Origin: AC-32 sp963763475
GTDB taxonomy: Bacteria; Actinomycetota; Thermoleophilia; Gaiellales; Gaiellaceae
Length of the DNA: 64,000 bases
Direction: 5' to 3'
Assembly (NCBI GenBank): GCA_963763475.1
Contig: CAVXOR010000004.1
Coordinates: forward strand, 372,001-436,000
In this document: positions 17,109 through 25,561 of the stretch, in pieces
Layout: every line of letters starts with the position of its first letter
How positions within the stretch are numbered: the first letter of the stretch is position 1
Notes under the pieces: model-generated
Databases searched by the model: none
Told to the model about the DNA's origin: nothing
What the model saw: the letters and a program-made list of their open reading frames with translations, nothing else
Position numbers and translations under genes: made by a program

Positions 17109-17432
17109 GTGGACGACGACCGCGGCCGATACAGCCATCCGGAGCAGCTCGGTCTCAAGGGTTCGCTTGCCCTCGGCGCAGTCTGCGTCGGTTCGCAGGC
17201 GTTCTTCGCGTTCACGGGACGGTGGTTTCTATTCGCGGCCTCGGTCGCTCTTGGGGTCGGCATGCCGCTTCTGGCACTGACGGGGCCGTCGCTTTGGGAA
17301 AATGCTGGCCGCGCAATCACTGGCGAGCGGCTTGACGCTCAACAGGTCAAGCGTCGACAAGCAGCGATCGCGGCATCGGCGCTGGGTATTGCAGCTACGG
17401 CGATTCTGCTGACCGCGCTCCTCACGCGATGA
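17109..17432 (+). CDS. Small membrane protein of unknown family
   Basis: A 107-residue protein with three hydrophobic segments (LALGAVCVGSQAFFAFTG, FLFAASVALGVGMPLLALTG, AAIAASALGIAATAILLTALL) and a short polar loop ERLDAQQVKRRQ before the last helix. The GTG at 17109 is the likely start. It sits between two copies of the dispersed repeat, like a single-gene cassette. No function is visible. Confidence 0.6.
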   Translation: MDDDRGRYSHPEQLGLKGSLALGAVCVGSQAFFAFTGRWFLFAASVALGVGMPLLALTGPSLWENAGRAITGERLDAQQVKRRQAAIAASALGIAATAILLTALLTR

Positions 17433-17453
17433 CGCCTAGATCACTAAAGCGCC

Positions 17454-17484
17454 GCGTGGGCCAGTGTGCGCGATTGTCACCCGA
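17454..17484 (+). repeat. Dispersed intergenic repeat, copy 3
   Basis: GCGTGGGCCAGTGTGCGCG then ATTGTCACCCGAG, directly downstream of the small membrane protein gene. Confidence 0.62.
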
Positions 17485-17589
17485 GCACCAGCAGGGTCAT
17501 CCCGATCGGATGACGTGTGACGCAGCCCAGCGGTCATGCTCGGCGCCGTAGCCGCGTCGTCGCAGGAATGAGGCAGAAAGGAAGCTCTC

Positions 17590-18237
17590 ATGGGACAGAG
17601 CCGCGTGTGGTGGATCGGCGGTGTTGTTGCCGGGGCCGTGATGATCGCGTTCGGCATCGTCGTGATCGTGCTGGCGATCAACGGGCAGCACACCGTCAGG
17701 AGCGAGCTGAAGAATCAGCAGATCACGGGCACGCCGGACATGACGCCGACGGCGATCAAGGCCGAGGCGGACAAGGCCGGGCTGAAGGATGTCGATCTGC
17801 CGACGTGCAGCGTCGCGGGTGAAGCGATCGACAACGGGTCGAACGCCCGCTGCTTCGCGCAGTACATGAACGTCCACGCGCTCGAAGCGACGGGTGGGTA
17901 CGTGTACTCGCAGATGGGCCAGTACCAGGCGAAGCCGGACACGCCGAAGTCGGAACTGTCGCCCGGGGGAGGCACGGGCAACACCGACTGGGCGGTGACC
18001 GACCCGAAGACGGGCCAACCAGCGCCGAACGGCGCACGGAATGTCTGGGTGACAGAGACCGCCCTTGCGACCGCGTTGAACGTGAGCTACATGGCGACGA
18101 ACCTGGCGCTGTTCAGCCTCGTCGTCGGAATCGCACTGCTGCTTTCAGGCGTCGGGTTCATCGTGCTCGCGCTCGCAGCGTTGCGGTCAAAGACGGCGGC
18201 GACGGAGGCGCCTCAGCAGGCACCGGCTGCCGCCTGA
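17590..18237 (+). CDS. Membrane protein of unknown function with a large extracellular loop
   Basis: A 215-residue protein with a transmembrane helix near each end (VWWIGGVVAGAVMIAFGIVV and ALFSLVVGIALLLSGVGFIV). Between them lies a loop of about 140 residues with ITGTPDMTPTAI, a Cys pair (LPTCSV and ARCFAQYMN) and HALEATGG. Similar actinobacterial proteins are often labelled LigA-like without basis; no dioxygenase motif is present. The ATG follows an AAAGGAAG ribosome-binding site. Confidence 0.72.
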   Translation: MGQSRVWWIGGVVAGAVMIAFGIVVIVLAINGQHTVRSELKNQQITGTPDMTPTAIKAEADKAGLKDVDLPTCSVAGEAIDNGSNARCFAQYMNVHALEATGGYVYSQMGQYQAKPDTPKSELSPGGGTGNTDWAVTDPKTGQPAPNGARNVWVTETALATALNVSYMATNLALFSLVVGIALLLSGVGFIVLALAALRSKTAATEAPQQAPAAA

Positions 18238-18300
18238 CCGTCCGCGTCCCACTCGCCTGGCCGAGCGTGGTTGTCGCCCGACCGAATCGTCGCCGGGGCG

Positions 18301-18447
18301 CTAGCGCTCGCGGTTGGCCCAGACGCCTGCGCGCTTGGCGAACCTGACGGCCGGGCTGCCCGTGTAGCGGCCGCTGATCGTCCACGGCCAGAACGGCGAC
18401 AGGCCGGCGCAGAGCCAGACCGTCCAGGTGAACAGCATGGGCGTCAT
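18301..18447 (-). CDS. Possible 48-residue membrane peptide
   Basis: A short frame MTPMLFTWTVWLCAGLSPFW ending in a basic tail (RFAKRAGVWANRER). One hydrophobic helix followed by Arg/Lys-rich sequence is plausible for a small membrane protein, but no clear ribosome-binding site is present and no family is recognised. Apart from this, the 314-bp gap 18238-18551 holds nothing I can identify. Confidence 0.33.
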   Translation of the reverse strand: MTPMLFTWTVWLCAGLSPFWPWTISGRYTGSPAVRFAKRAGVWANRER

Positions 18448-18551
18448 GCTGAGCCGCTCTCGATTGCTTCCACCAATGCACCTCCCGTCCGCCCCCGCGG
18501 ACAAGTCCCACCTAGATCGTGTGCGGCAGCCGGGCCGCCGTCAAGGGGCAG

Positions 18552-19436
18552 TTACCAGCCGCGGGTCTCGAGCAGCTCTTCGGGCCGCAGCGAAGCGGCT
18601 GCGAGGCCGCTCATCGCGTCGCCCAGGCCGCTCGACACACGCGCCAGGATCTCGGGATCCTGGAAGTGCGTGGTCGCCTCGACGATCGCCTTCGCGCGGG
18701 GCGAGGGCTCGTCGGACTTGAAGATCCCGGAACCGACGAAGACGCCGTCCGCGCCGAGCTGCATGCAGAGGGCCGCGTCGGCAGGGGTTGCGATCCCGCC
18801 CGCGGTGAAGGTGACCACGGGCAGCTTGCCGTTCTCGGCCACCCACTTGACCAGCTCGTACGGCGCGCGCAGCTCCTTCGCCTCGGCGTAGAGCTCCTCG
18901 TCGCGGAGCGCGCCGAGGCGGCGGATGTGGCCGAAGACCGAGCGCATGTGCGTGACCGCGTTGACGATGTCGCCGGTGCCGGCCTCGCCCTTGGTGCGGA
19001 TCATCGCCGCGCCCTCCCCGATCCGCCTCAGAGCCTCGCCCACGTTCGTGCAGCCGCAGACGAACGGCACGGTGAAGGCCCACTTGTCGACGTGGTGCGC
19101 GGTGTCGGCCGGTGTCAGCACCTCGCTCTCGTCGATGTAGTCGACCTCGAGCGCCTCCAGCACCTGCGCCTCGACGAAGTGGCCGATGCGGCACTTGGCC
19201 ATCACGGGGATCGAGACGGCCTCCTGGATCTCGCGGATCCTGTCCGGGTCGGCCATGCGCGCGACGCCGCCCTCGGCGCGGATGTCGGCCGGGACGCGCT
19301 CGAGCGCCATCACGGCGACGGCTCCGGCGTCCTCGGCGATCCGCGCCTGCTCGGCGTCGGTGACGTCCATGATCACCCCGCCCTTCAGCATCTCGGCGAG
19401 GCCGCTCTTGACCCTCATCGTCCCGGTTTCGGCCAT
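18552..19436 (-). CDS. pdxS: Pyridoxal 5'-phosphate synthase lyase subunit PdxS
   Basis: A 294-residue TIM barrel of normal PdxS length. Conserved stretches include GGVIMDVTDAEQARIAEDAG, VMALERVPADIR, IPVMAKCRIGH, TKGEAGTGDIVNAVTHMR and FTAGGIATPADAALCMQLGA. It condenses ribose 5-phosphate, glyceraldehyde 3-phosphate and ammonia into PLP with PdxT. The ATG start MAETGTMRVKSG fits the family. No pdxT follows; that gene is at 6522-7076 on the same strand. Confidence 0.97.
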   Translation of the reverse strand: MAETGTMRVKSGLAEMLKGGVIMDVTDAEQARIAEDAGAVAVMALERVPADIRAEGGVARMADPDRIREIQEAVSIPVMAKCRIGHFVEAQVLEALEVDYIDESEVLTPADTAHHVDKWAFTVPFVCGCTNVGEALRRIGEGAAMIRTKGEAGTGDIVNAVTHMRSVFGHIRRLGALRDEELYAEAKELRAPYELVKWVAENGKLPVVTFTAGGIATPADAALCMQLGADGVFVGSGIFKSDEPSPRAKAIVEATTHFQDPEILARVSSGLGDAMSGLAAASLRPEELLETRGW

Positions 19437-19523
19437 CGCGGTGATTCTAGCCACCGCTTGCCAAACCGCCCGGGTCCGCCTACCCTCGAAGCGCGGCCCA
19501 GCCTCTCGGGGAGAGGAGGGCAA

Positions 19524-20648
19524 TTGAACGGTGTGGCAGCAGGTACCACCATCAAGGCTCCATCGAGGAAGCACTTCTGGAGCCTCCGTCGCACTCACCA
19601 CGCTGAGCACAGCGTCTCCTTTCCGGAGCTCGTCTGGTTGCACCACCTCCGGCAGGAGGAGCTGAAGAAGCGCGGCCAGGATCCGTACGACGGCCCGGCG
19701 GAGCAGCGCTACCGCCGCTACCTGCGCTGGTTCGAAGAGGAGCACGGCAAGATCGTCGACTCCTACTGGTGCACGAACGATGCCTCGGGCGTCGCGCTGA
19801 CGGTCAAGCGCCGGCCGCTGATGTTCCCGGACGTCGTGCGCCTGCACTGGGCGACGGACTGGACGACCAAGGACAAGCCCAGGCTGATGAACGTCCTCTA
19901 CCGCGCCGAGGCGATCGCGGTGCGCGTCCACGAGGTGCTGCGCGACACGAGCCAGCGGCTCGCCATGCAGTCGCTGTTCACGGTCTTCAGCCACGTACTC
20001 GGCTTCAGCGAGACCAATCGCGCGCACAACGACCGCGCCGTCGCCGAGCTCGACCGCACGACGAAGGCCGAGCTGAAGGCGATCGAGAGCTACTACCAGC
20101 GAGCGGCGGTGCGCTCGGGGCAGATCGTCTACGTCGGCGGGATGCTGCTCGGTGCGCTCCCGCTCGTGCTGCTGGTGTTGCTCGCGTTCGTGTTGAAGCT
20201 CGCCGACTCGGACGACGCCGCGGTTCGGACCGGGCTCTTCTGCTTCGCGGCCGGGGGCCTGGGGGCGCTGATCAGCGTCATGTCCCGGATGACCTCCAAC
20301 CGTGTGAGGGTGGACTGGGAGTTCGGCAAGGACACCCTCCGAACGCTGGGCCTGCTTCGCCCCTTCGTCGGCGGCGTCTTCGGGCTGATGACCTTCTTCG
20401 CGCTGAAGAGCGGCGTCGTCGCGCTCGACATCGTGAACTCGAGCAAGAGCGTCTACTTCTACATCCTGTTCGCCTTCGCGGCCGGCTTCAGCGAGCGGCT
20501 CGCCCAGGACATGCTGCTGGGCCCGACCGTCGGAGCCGCGGCGGTGAAGGGCAAGCGAGCGGCGCACGACCCGGACGCCGAGGAGCCGCCGCCGCCTCTG
20601 CCCGAGGAAGAGCTCGAGGCGGACACGACGACCGGAACGGGGCTCTGA
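19524..20648 (+). CDS. Four-helix membrane protein of unrecognised family, paralogue A
   Basis: A 374-residue protein. The first 190 residues are soluble and helical (VSFPELVWLHHLRQEELKKR, QRYRRYLRWFEEEHGKIV). Four membrane helices follow: VYVGGMLLGALPLVLLVLL, GLFCFAAGGLGALISVMSRM, PFVGGVFGLMTFFALKSGV and YFYILFAFAAGFSERLAQDM. The tail is acidic and Pro-rich. TTG 19524 is chosen for the GAGAGGAGGG ribosome-binding site just upstream. It has a homologue at 24377-25477 with the same layout. It is the first gene of a tight cluster. Confidence 0.8.
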   Translation: MNGVAAGTTIKAPSRKHFWSLRRTHHAEHSVSFPELVWLHHLRQEELKKRGQDPYDGPAEQRYRRYLRWFEEEHGKIVDSYWCTNDASGVALTVKRRPLMFPDVVRLHWATDWTTKDKPRLMNVLYRAEAIAVRVHEVLRDTSQRLAMQSLFTVFSHVLGFSETNRAHNDRAVAELDRTTKAELKAIESYYQRAAVRSGQIVYVGGMLLGALPLVLLVLLAFVLKLADSDDAAVRTGLFCFAAGGLGALISVMSRMTSNRVRVDWEFGKDTLRTLGLLRPFVGGVFGLMTFFALKSGVVALDIVNSSKSVYFYILFAFAAGFSERLAQDMLLGPTVGAAAVKGKRAAHDPDAEEPPPPLPEEELEADTTTGTGL

Positions 20649-20649
20649 G

Positions 20650-21999
20650 ATGGCGGCGCTGACCGCAACCCAACGCCACAACTACGATCTTCTGTTCGAG
20701 TCCTGCCTCGTCCGGCCGAACCGACGGGCGTCGGTCGACCAGCTCGTGAGCCGGATCACCGCTTCAAGGCCTCGCTACCAGAAGGTCGGCAAGGCGCTCG
20801 GTATCCCTTGGTACGTCGTCGGGATCATCCACTCGCTCGAGGCGAGCGGGAACTTCACGCGCCACCTGCACAACGGCGACCCGCTGACCGCCCGCACCAC
20901 CCACGTCCCCGCCGGGCGGCCGAAGACGGGCAAGCCGCCGTTCACCTGGGAGCAGAGCGCGATCGACGCGCTGCGCGGCCAGGGGCTCGACAAGTGGAAG
21001 GACTGGAGCCCCGCCGGCACGCTCTTCAAGCTCGAGGGCTACAACGGCTTCGGCTACCGCGACCACCATCCGGACGTGCCCTCGCCGTACCTGTGGAGCT
21101 TCTCGAACCACTACAGGCGCGGGAAGTACGTCGCCGACGGCCACTTCTCGTCGACGGCCGTCTCGCAGCAGTGCGGTGCGGCCCTGCTGCTGAAGCGGCT
21201 GGCGGAGACGCACGGCGGCCGGGTCGTGAAGCCGGGCCCGCGCGTGCTGCAGCTGGCCAATCCGCCAGTGAAGGGCCCGGACGTGCTCGAGGCACAGAAG
21301 CTGCTGGCCAAGAACCCGTACGGCTCCTTCGACGCGGGCAAGGCAGACGGCGAGTTCGGCGAGCTGACCGCCGGCGCTGTGCAAAGGGCGAAGTGGGAGC
21401 TCGGCTACCCGGCCAACGCGCGCGACACGACCTTCGGCCCGCAGCTGAAGGCGTTCCTCTCCGGCAAGAAGCAGCTGCCGGCGGCGTTCAAGAAGCGCCG
21501 CGTGCAGCGGAAGAAGGAAGCCGGCTCCCAGCAGGCGATCCGGAAGCGGATCGTCCAGTGGGCAATCTGGGGCTGCAAGAACAGCTCGAAGATCGCGTAC
21601 TCACAGAACGGGAACGTCCGGCTCGCCTGCCTTGGAAAGGGGGCCTCCGTCCCGCTCGCGACGGACTGCTCCGGCTTCGCGACCCTCTGCTACTCGTGGG
21701 CCGGAGCCCCCAACCCGAACGCCCGCGGCTTCTACGACAGGCGCCAGCCGGCGTTCACGGGCTCGATGCTGGGGCACTGCCGCAAGATCCCGAGAAGCGC
21801 CGTCAAGCCCGGCGACCTGGTGGTCTGGACCCCGCCCGGCACCGGCCAGCACGTCTGCGTGGTGGTCGCCGGCGGCCCCGACCCGATGCTCGTCTCGCAC
21901 GGCGACGACTCCGGCCCGAAGAAGCTCCGCTTCTCGGCCGAAGACGCCTACCAGCGCAGCCACGGGCACGGCACAGCTGTCTGGCTCAGCGCGTTCTAG
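20650..21999 (+). CDS. Modular peptidoglycan hydrolase: lysozyme-like, PG-binding and NlpC/P60 domains
   Basis: A 449-residue protein with no signal peptide. Residues 1-180 resemble a phage-type lysozyme domain (GIPWYVVGIIHSLEASGNFT, HLHNGDPLTARTTHVPAGRP). Residues 205-265 form a peptidoglycan-binding-type repeat (PDVLEAQKLLAKNPYG). The C-terminal NlpC/P60 domain has its Cys in ATDCSGFATLCYSW (about 339) and its His in GTGQHVCVVVAGG (about 399). Two cleavage chemistries in one cytoplasmic-start protein resemble an endolysin or toxin rather than a housekeeping hydrolase. It starts one base after the stop of the membrane protein gene. Confidence 0.83.
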   Translation: MAALTATQRHNYDLLFESCLVRPNRRASVDQLVSRITASRPRYQKVGKALGIPWYVVGIIHSLEASGNFTRHLHNGDPLTARTTHVPAGRPKTGKPPFTWEQSAIDALRGQGLDKWKDWSPAGTLFKLEGYNGFGYRDHHPDVPSPYLWSFSNHYRRGKYVADGHFSSTAVSQQCGAALLLKRLAETHGGRVVKPGPRVLQLANPPVKGPDVLEAQKLLAKNPYGSFDAGKADGEFGELTAGAVQRAKWELGYPANARDTTFGPQLKAFLSGKKQLPAAFKKRRVQRKKEAGSQQAIRKRIVQWAIWGCKNSSKIAYSQNGNVRLACLGKGASVPLATDCSGFATLCYSWAGAPNPNARGFYDRRQPAFTGSMLGHCRKIPRSAVKPGDLVVWTPPGTGQHVCVVVAGGPDPMLVSHGDDSGPKKLRFSAEDAYQRSHGHGTAVWLSAF

Positions 22000-22014
22000 T
22001 AAAAACAACCGCAC

Positions 22015-22425
22015 ATGAGCATCGCCGAGACCCTGGGTCAGCTCGCCCTCTTCGCCGACCTGTCGCCCTCGCAGCTCGAGGCGATCGCGCACTCGCACGA
22101 GGAGGACGTGTTCGCGGCCGGTGAGCGCGTCCTGCGCCGCGGGCTCAGCGGCGGCAACTTCTACGTGATCCTCGAGGGCGAGGCTGCAGTCGAGATCGGC
22201 GGCGAGGCGCGACATACGCTCGCGCGCGGCGACTTCTTCGGCGAGATCTCGGCGCTGACCGGCGACCCGCCGACAGCGGATGTGGTCGCGGTCACGATGC
22301 TCCGCTGCCTCGTGATCCCGGGCCCGCAGCTCGAGGGGCTGCTGCTCGACCGGCCGCAGTTCATGCTGCGCCTGCTGCGGATCGAGGCGCGCCGCCTGCG
22401 GACGACGCTCGAGTGGCAGCCGTAG
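22015..22425 (+). CDS. Cyclic nucleotide-binding domain protein
   Basis: A 136-residue stand-alone CNB domain. The phosphate-binding cassette region reads RGDFFGEISALTGDPPTADV, where GEISAL matches the usual GE-hydrophobic-AL motif, although the Arg that follows in true cAMP binders is replaced (PPTADV). No DNA-binding helix follows, so it is a sensor module rather than a Crp-type regulator. It overlaps the next gene by 13 bases and shares its transcript. Confidence 0.88.
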   Translation: MSIAETLGQLALFADLSPSQLEAIAHSHEEDVFAAGERVLRRGLSGGNFYVILEGEAAVEIGGEARHTLARGDFFGEISALTGDPPTADVVAVTMLRCLVIPGPQLEGLLLDRPQFMLRLLRIEARRLRTTLEWQP

Positions 22426-23885
22426 AGCGCCCGTTCCCGCCCGGCGACTACGACGTGGTCGTGGTCGGTAGCGGCCCCGGCGGCCTTCAGACGAGCTACT
22501 TCCTGCGGCAGCTCGGAATCCGGCATGCGCTGCTGTCGCGCGACGAGCGGCCCGGCGGGATGTTCCAGCGCTTCCCGATCTTCCAGCGGCTGATCACCTG
22601 GACGAAGCCCGACGCGCCGGTCGAGCGAACCGCGCGCGAGTACGAGTGGTACGACCACAACAGCCTGCTCGCGGAGGAGCCAGAGCTGAAGGCACTCGTG
22701 CCCGCGCTGATGGACCGCGCCTACGACCTGCCCTCGCGCGCCGAGATGGCGGCCGGCCTCTGCGCCTTCGCCGAGCGGGCCGGCCTCGAGGCGCGCTACG
22801 GCTGCACCTGGGAGTCGACTCGCTACGAGGGCGACCAACTCGTGCTTGAGACCAGCGACGGTGAGTACCGCTGCCGCGCGGCAGTCTTCGCGCTCGGCGT
22901 GACCGAGCCCTGGCGCGCCGAGGTTCCCGGCCTGGAGCACGCGGCTCACTACGTCGACACTCGTGACCCGGCGCGGTACGAGGGGCGCGACGTCTTCGTC
23001 GTCGGCAAGCGGAACTCGGGCTTCGAGGTCGCGCAGGGGATCCTGCCCTGGGCGCGCTCGATCGTGCTCGGCTCGCCGAGACCCGTGCAGACGGACGCCC
23101 TCGCCCTCTCGGCCCTGCGGGTGCGGTACCTGCACCCCTACGACGAGTACGCCCGCGGCGGGCCCGGCACCTACGTGATCGACGTGACGATCGAGCGAAT
23201 CGAGCGCATCGGCGAGCGGTTCCGGGTCTTCACGCGGGGAACGACCTGGGACGGCACGCTCGAGTTCGAGGTCGACGACGTGATCGCCGCGACCGGATTC
23301 CAGACGCCGGTGCAGGACCTGCCGCAACTCGGGCTCGTGACCGTCGCCGACGGGCGCATCCCGGCGCTGACGCCGTTCTGGGAGAGCGTCTCGCTGCCCG
23401 GCGTCTTCTTCGCGGGGAACGCCTCCGGGGGCGCGCGCGGGATCGGCAAGCGCGGCGCAGGCGCGAGCTCCACGTCCGTGAACGGCTTTCGCTACAACGC
23501 ACGCGTCCTCGCCCGGCACCTGGCCCAGCGCCTGGGCGGGCAAGAGCCGCAGAGCGAGCCCGTCGCCGAGTTGGTGCCGTTCCTGCTGCGAGAGCTGTCG
23601 GGCGCGCCCGAGCTCTGGGTGCAGAAGGGCTACCTCTGCCGTGTGGTCTCGTCGGCCGACGGCTCGCACTTTGACGAGGGCGTCGTCCCGCTCGCTTCTT
23701 TCCTCGACTCGCCGGGGCCGGACGCCTACGCAGCCAGCGTCGAGGTGAACGAGACGGGCCACATCGTCCCGACCCTCTACGTCCGCCGCGGCGGCGATGT
23801 GTTCGAGCACCAGCTCGAGCCTCACCCGCTGCACGACTACGAGGGCGAGCCGTACCGGAACTACATATCGAGTCTCGTCTCGTGA
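22413..23885 (+). CDS. FAD-dependent oxidoreductase of the flavin monooxygenase/thioredoxin-reductase type
   Basis: A 490-residue protein. The FAD-binding Rossmann motif is VVVVGSGPGGLQTSYFL (GxGxxG), the NAD(P)-binding motif is VFVVGKRNSGFEVAQGI, and the late FAD motif is GVFFAGNASGG. The second Gly-rich motif is atypical (GKRNSG). The last 110 residues form an additional domain. It probably uses NAD(P)H to reduce or oxygenate an unknown substrate. GTG 22413 overlaps the CNB gene, and its stop overlaps the OsmC gene, so the four genes are coupled. Confidence 0.87.
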   Translation: MAAVERPFPPGDYDVVVVGSGPGGLQTSYFLRQLGIRHALLSRDERPGGMFQRFPIFQRLITWTKPDAPVERTAREYEWYDHNSLLAEEPELKALVPALMDRAYDLPSRAEMAAGLCAFAERAGLEARYGCTWESTRYEGDQLVLETSDGEYRCRAAVFALGVTEPWRAEVPGLEHAAHYVDTRDPARYEGRDVFVVGKRNSGFEVAQGILPWARSIVLGSPRPVQTDALALSALRVRYLHPYDEYARGGPGTYVIDVTIERIERIGERFRVFTRGTTWDGTLEFEVDDVIAATGFQTPVQDLPQLGLVTVADGRIPALTPFWESVSLPGVFFAGNASGGARGIGKRGAGASSTSVNGFRYNARVLARHLAQRLGGQEPQSEPVAELVPFLLRELSGAPELWVQKGYLCRVVSSADGSHFDEGVVPLASFLDSPGPDAYAASVEVNETGHIVPTLYVRRGGDVFEHQLEPHPLHDYEGEPYRNYISSLVS

Positions 23886-24391
23886 AGCGCGACCGGCTGC
23901 GCGAGGCCCAGCGGCCGCTGAAGGAGCGGTATCGCGAGGATCCCTCCAGCGCGCGGTTGACCCTGCGGGCCGACGGCGAGCTCGGCTCCGAAGGTGTCGC
24001 GTGCTCGGTCGAGACAGGCCGCGCGCTGGTCGAGGCCGGCCTGCATCCGGCCAGCGGCGGCGAGGGCGCGCTCGCCTGCTCGGGCGACATGCTCCTCCAG
24101 GCCCTCGTCGCATGCGCCGGCGTGACGCTCCGCTCGGTCGCCGTCAACCGCGGCCTCGAGGTCAGCGGCCGCGTGACCGCCGAGGGCGACCTCGACTTCC
24201 GCGGCACGATGGGCGTCGACCGCGATGCGCCGGTCGGCTTCATCGCGATCCGCCTGCGCTTCAAGCTCGACGCGGACGCGAGCGAGGAGGAGCTGGAGGC
24301 GCTGCTCGAGACGACCGAGCGCTACTGCGTCGTCTACCGGACCCTCGCCGGCGGCGTCCCGCTCGAGGTCAGCCGCTCAGCTGGTCACTGA
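23882..24391 (+). CDS. OsmC-family peroxiredoxin-like protein
   Basis: A 169-residue OsmC domain with both catalytic Cys, in LQALVACAGVTLRS and TERYCVVYRTLAGG, and the family segment LRFKLDADASEEELEALLE. OsmC/Ohr proteins reduce organic hydroperoxides through the two Cys. The start overlaps the stop of the flavoprotein gene by 4 bases, so the flavoprotein could supply electrons; this is inference. The 3' end overlaps the opposing membrane gene by 15 bases. Confidence 0.9.
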   Translation: MKRDRLREAQRPLKERYREDPSSARLTLRADGELGSEGVACSVETGRALVEAGLHPASGGEGALACSGDMLLQALVACAGVTLRSVAVNRGLEVSGRVTAEGDLDFRGTMGVDRDAPVGFIAIRLRFKLDADASEEELEALLETTERYCVVYRTLAGGVPLEVSRSAGH

Positions 24392-25477
24392 GGTGCCTGC
24401 GTTTCCTTCTTCCTGGCCGTCCGACCGCGTGTCAGATTCGTCCGTCGTCCCCTGAGCGGGCACGAGGTCCTCGACCCTCTTGGCCAGCACGCGCGTGAAG
24501 CGCTCGCTGAAGCCGGCCACGAACGCGAGTGAGCCGTAGTAGTACAAGGGGTTGGTGTCCTGGGGCTGTGTGGTCCCGAGAACCCCGCTCGCGAGCACGA
24601 AGTAGGTGAAGACGCCGAAGACGGCTCCCAGCACCGGCCGGTAGCTCCCGAGCATGTAGAGCACTCGCTTGCCCAGGTCGTAATGGACTGGGAACGGCTT
24701 GTTCGATGCCATGCGCTGGAGGACGCTCACGAATGCGCCGATCGCGCCCGCGGCGGCCGAGAGCACGATCTCGTGCGAGTGATCGTCCCATGTGAGAGGC
24801 AACACGATGAGCGAGACGAGCAAGGCCATCAGCAGCAGCCCGATGATCATCCCTTGCGTGTAGACGGTCAGGCCGATCCGCACGCCCGCCCGCCGGTAGT
24901 AGTCGCGGATCTCCCCTAGCTCGAGGTTTTCCTTCGTGGCGATGAGCGTCGCGTCGGCGTCGTCCACCTTGCCCTCGGCACGGTCGATCACCCCCAGCAC
25001 GTGGCTCGCCACGGCCATGATCCGCTTCAGGCCGACACTCTCGCTCGTGTACCTCAACACCTCGCTGATGCGGATCGAGAGGTTCTCGCAGTCGAACAAG
25101 ACGTCCGCGAGCGGTGGGTTGTGCCGCGTCACCCAGTCGGTCGAGCGGTGAAACTCACGCCGGTCGTTGATGAACGGGCTCAGCAAGAGCGGCGCCTTCT
25201 TGAGGGTGAGTGCGACCGCAGAGGGCTCCACGATCGACCAATACTCGCCGACGATCTCGCCGTACTTCGCCTCGAACGCCGCTCTCGTCTGCCGGTACCG
25301 GTTTGCGGCCTTCGGGTTGTCGCACGTGCCCGTGCGTCGTTGCTGCTCCCAGTGGAAGTGATCCCAGGTGAGGTCGGGAAACGTCACCTGCTGCAGGTCC
25401 CAGTGTTCCTTCTGCTCGCGGACCGCAACGTCCGCGTCGGCGTGACCGGGAAGGAATCGTGCGAGCACGGAGTTCAT
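24377..25477 (-). CDS. Four-helix membrane protein of unrecognised family, paralogue B
   Basis: A 366-residue homologue of the protein at 19524-20648. Shared segments in the same order are SAAAGAIGAFVSVLQRMASN (versus GGLGALISVMSRMTSN), YRPVLGAVFGVFTYFVLASG (versus RPFVGGVFGLMTFFALKSG) and FVAGFSERFTRVL (versus FAAGFSERLAQDM). The N-terminal half is soluble and helical. ATG 25475-25477 is preceded by TTGGAGG at good spacing. It is the last gene of a minus-strand operon with a phospholipase D-type gene and converges on paralogue A's cluster. Confidence 0.8.
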   Translation of the reverse strand: MNSVLARFLPGHADADVAVREQKEHWDLQQVTFPDLTWDHFHWEQQRRTGTCDNPKAANRYRQTRAAFEAKYGEIVGEYWSIVEPSAVALTLKKAPLLLSPFINDRREFHRSTDWVTRHNPPLADVLFDCENLSIRISEVLRYTSESVGLKRIMAVASHVLGVIDRAEGKVDDADATLIATKENLELGEIRDYYRRAGVRIGLTVYTQGMIIGLLLMALLVSLIVLPLTWDDHSHEIVLSAAAGAIGAFVSVLQRMASNKPFPVHYDLGKRVLYMLGSYRPVLGAVFGVFTYFVLASGVLGTTQPQDTNPLYYYGSLAFVAGFSERFTRVLAKRVEDLVPAQGTTDESDTRSDGQEEGNAGTSVTS

Positions 25478-25561
25478 CTGGTCCTCCAAGGTCGTCCGTG
25501 CCGCAAACGGACCGGTTTTCTCCCTCTGACGGTACGACCTTCGGGCCGGCTGCGCAAGCGG

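Noticed and set aside
18255..18278. A possible twelfth copy of the dispersed repeat (GCCTGGCCGAGCGTGGTTGT)
   Set aside because: Too many mismatches to the core to separate it from chance.
18519..20681. Long open frames on both strands that join pdxS with the neighbouring membrane gene region
   Set aside because: Only the pdxS part (minus) and the membrane protein part (plus) have protein-like sequence; the rest is shadow.
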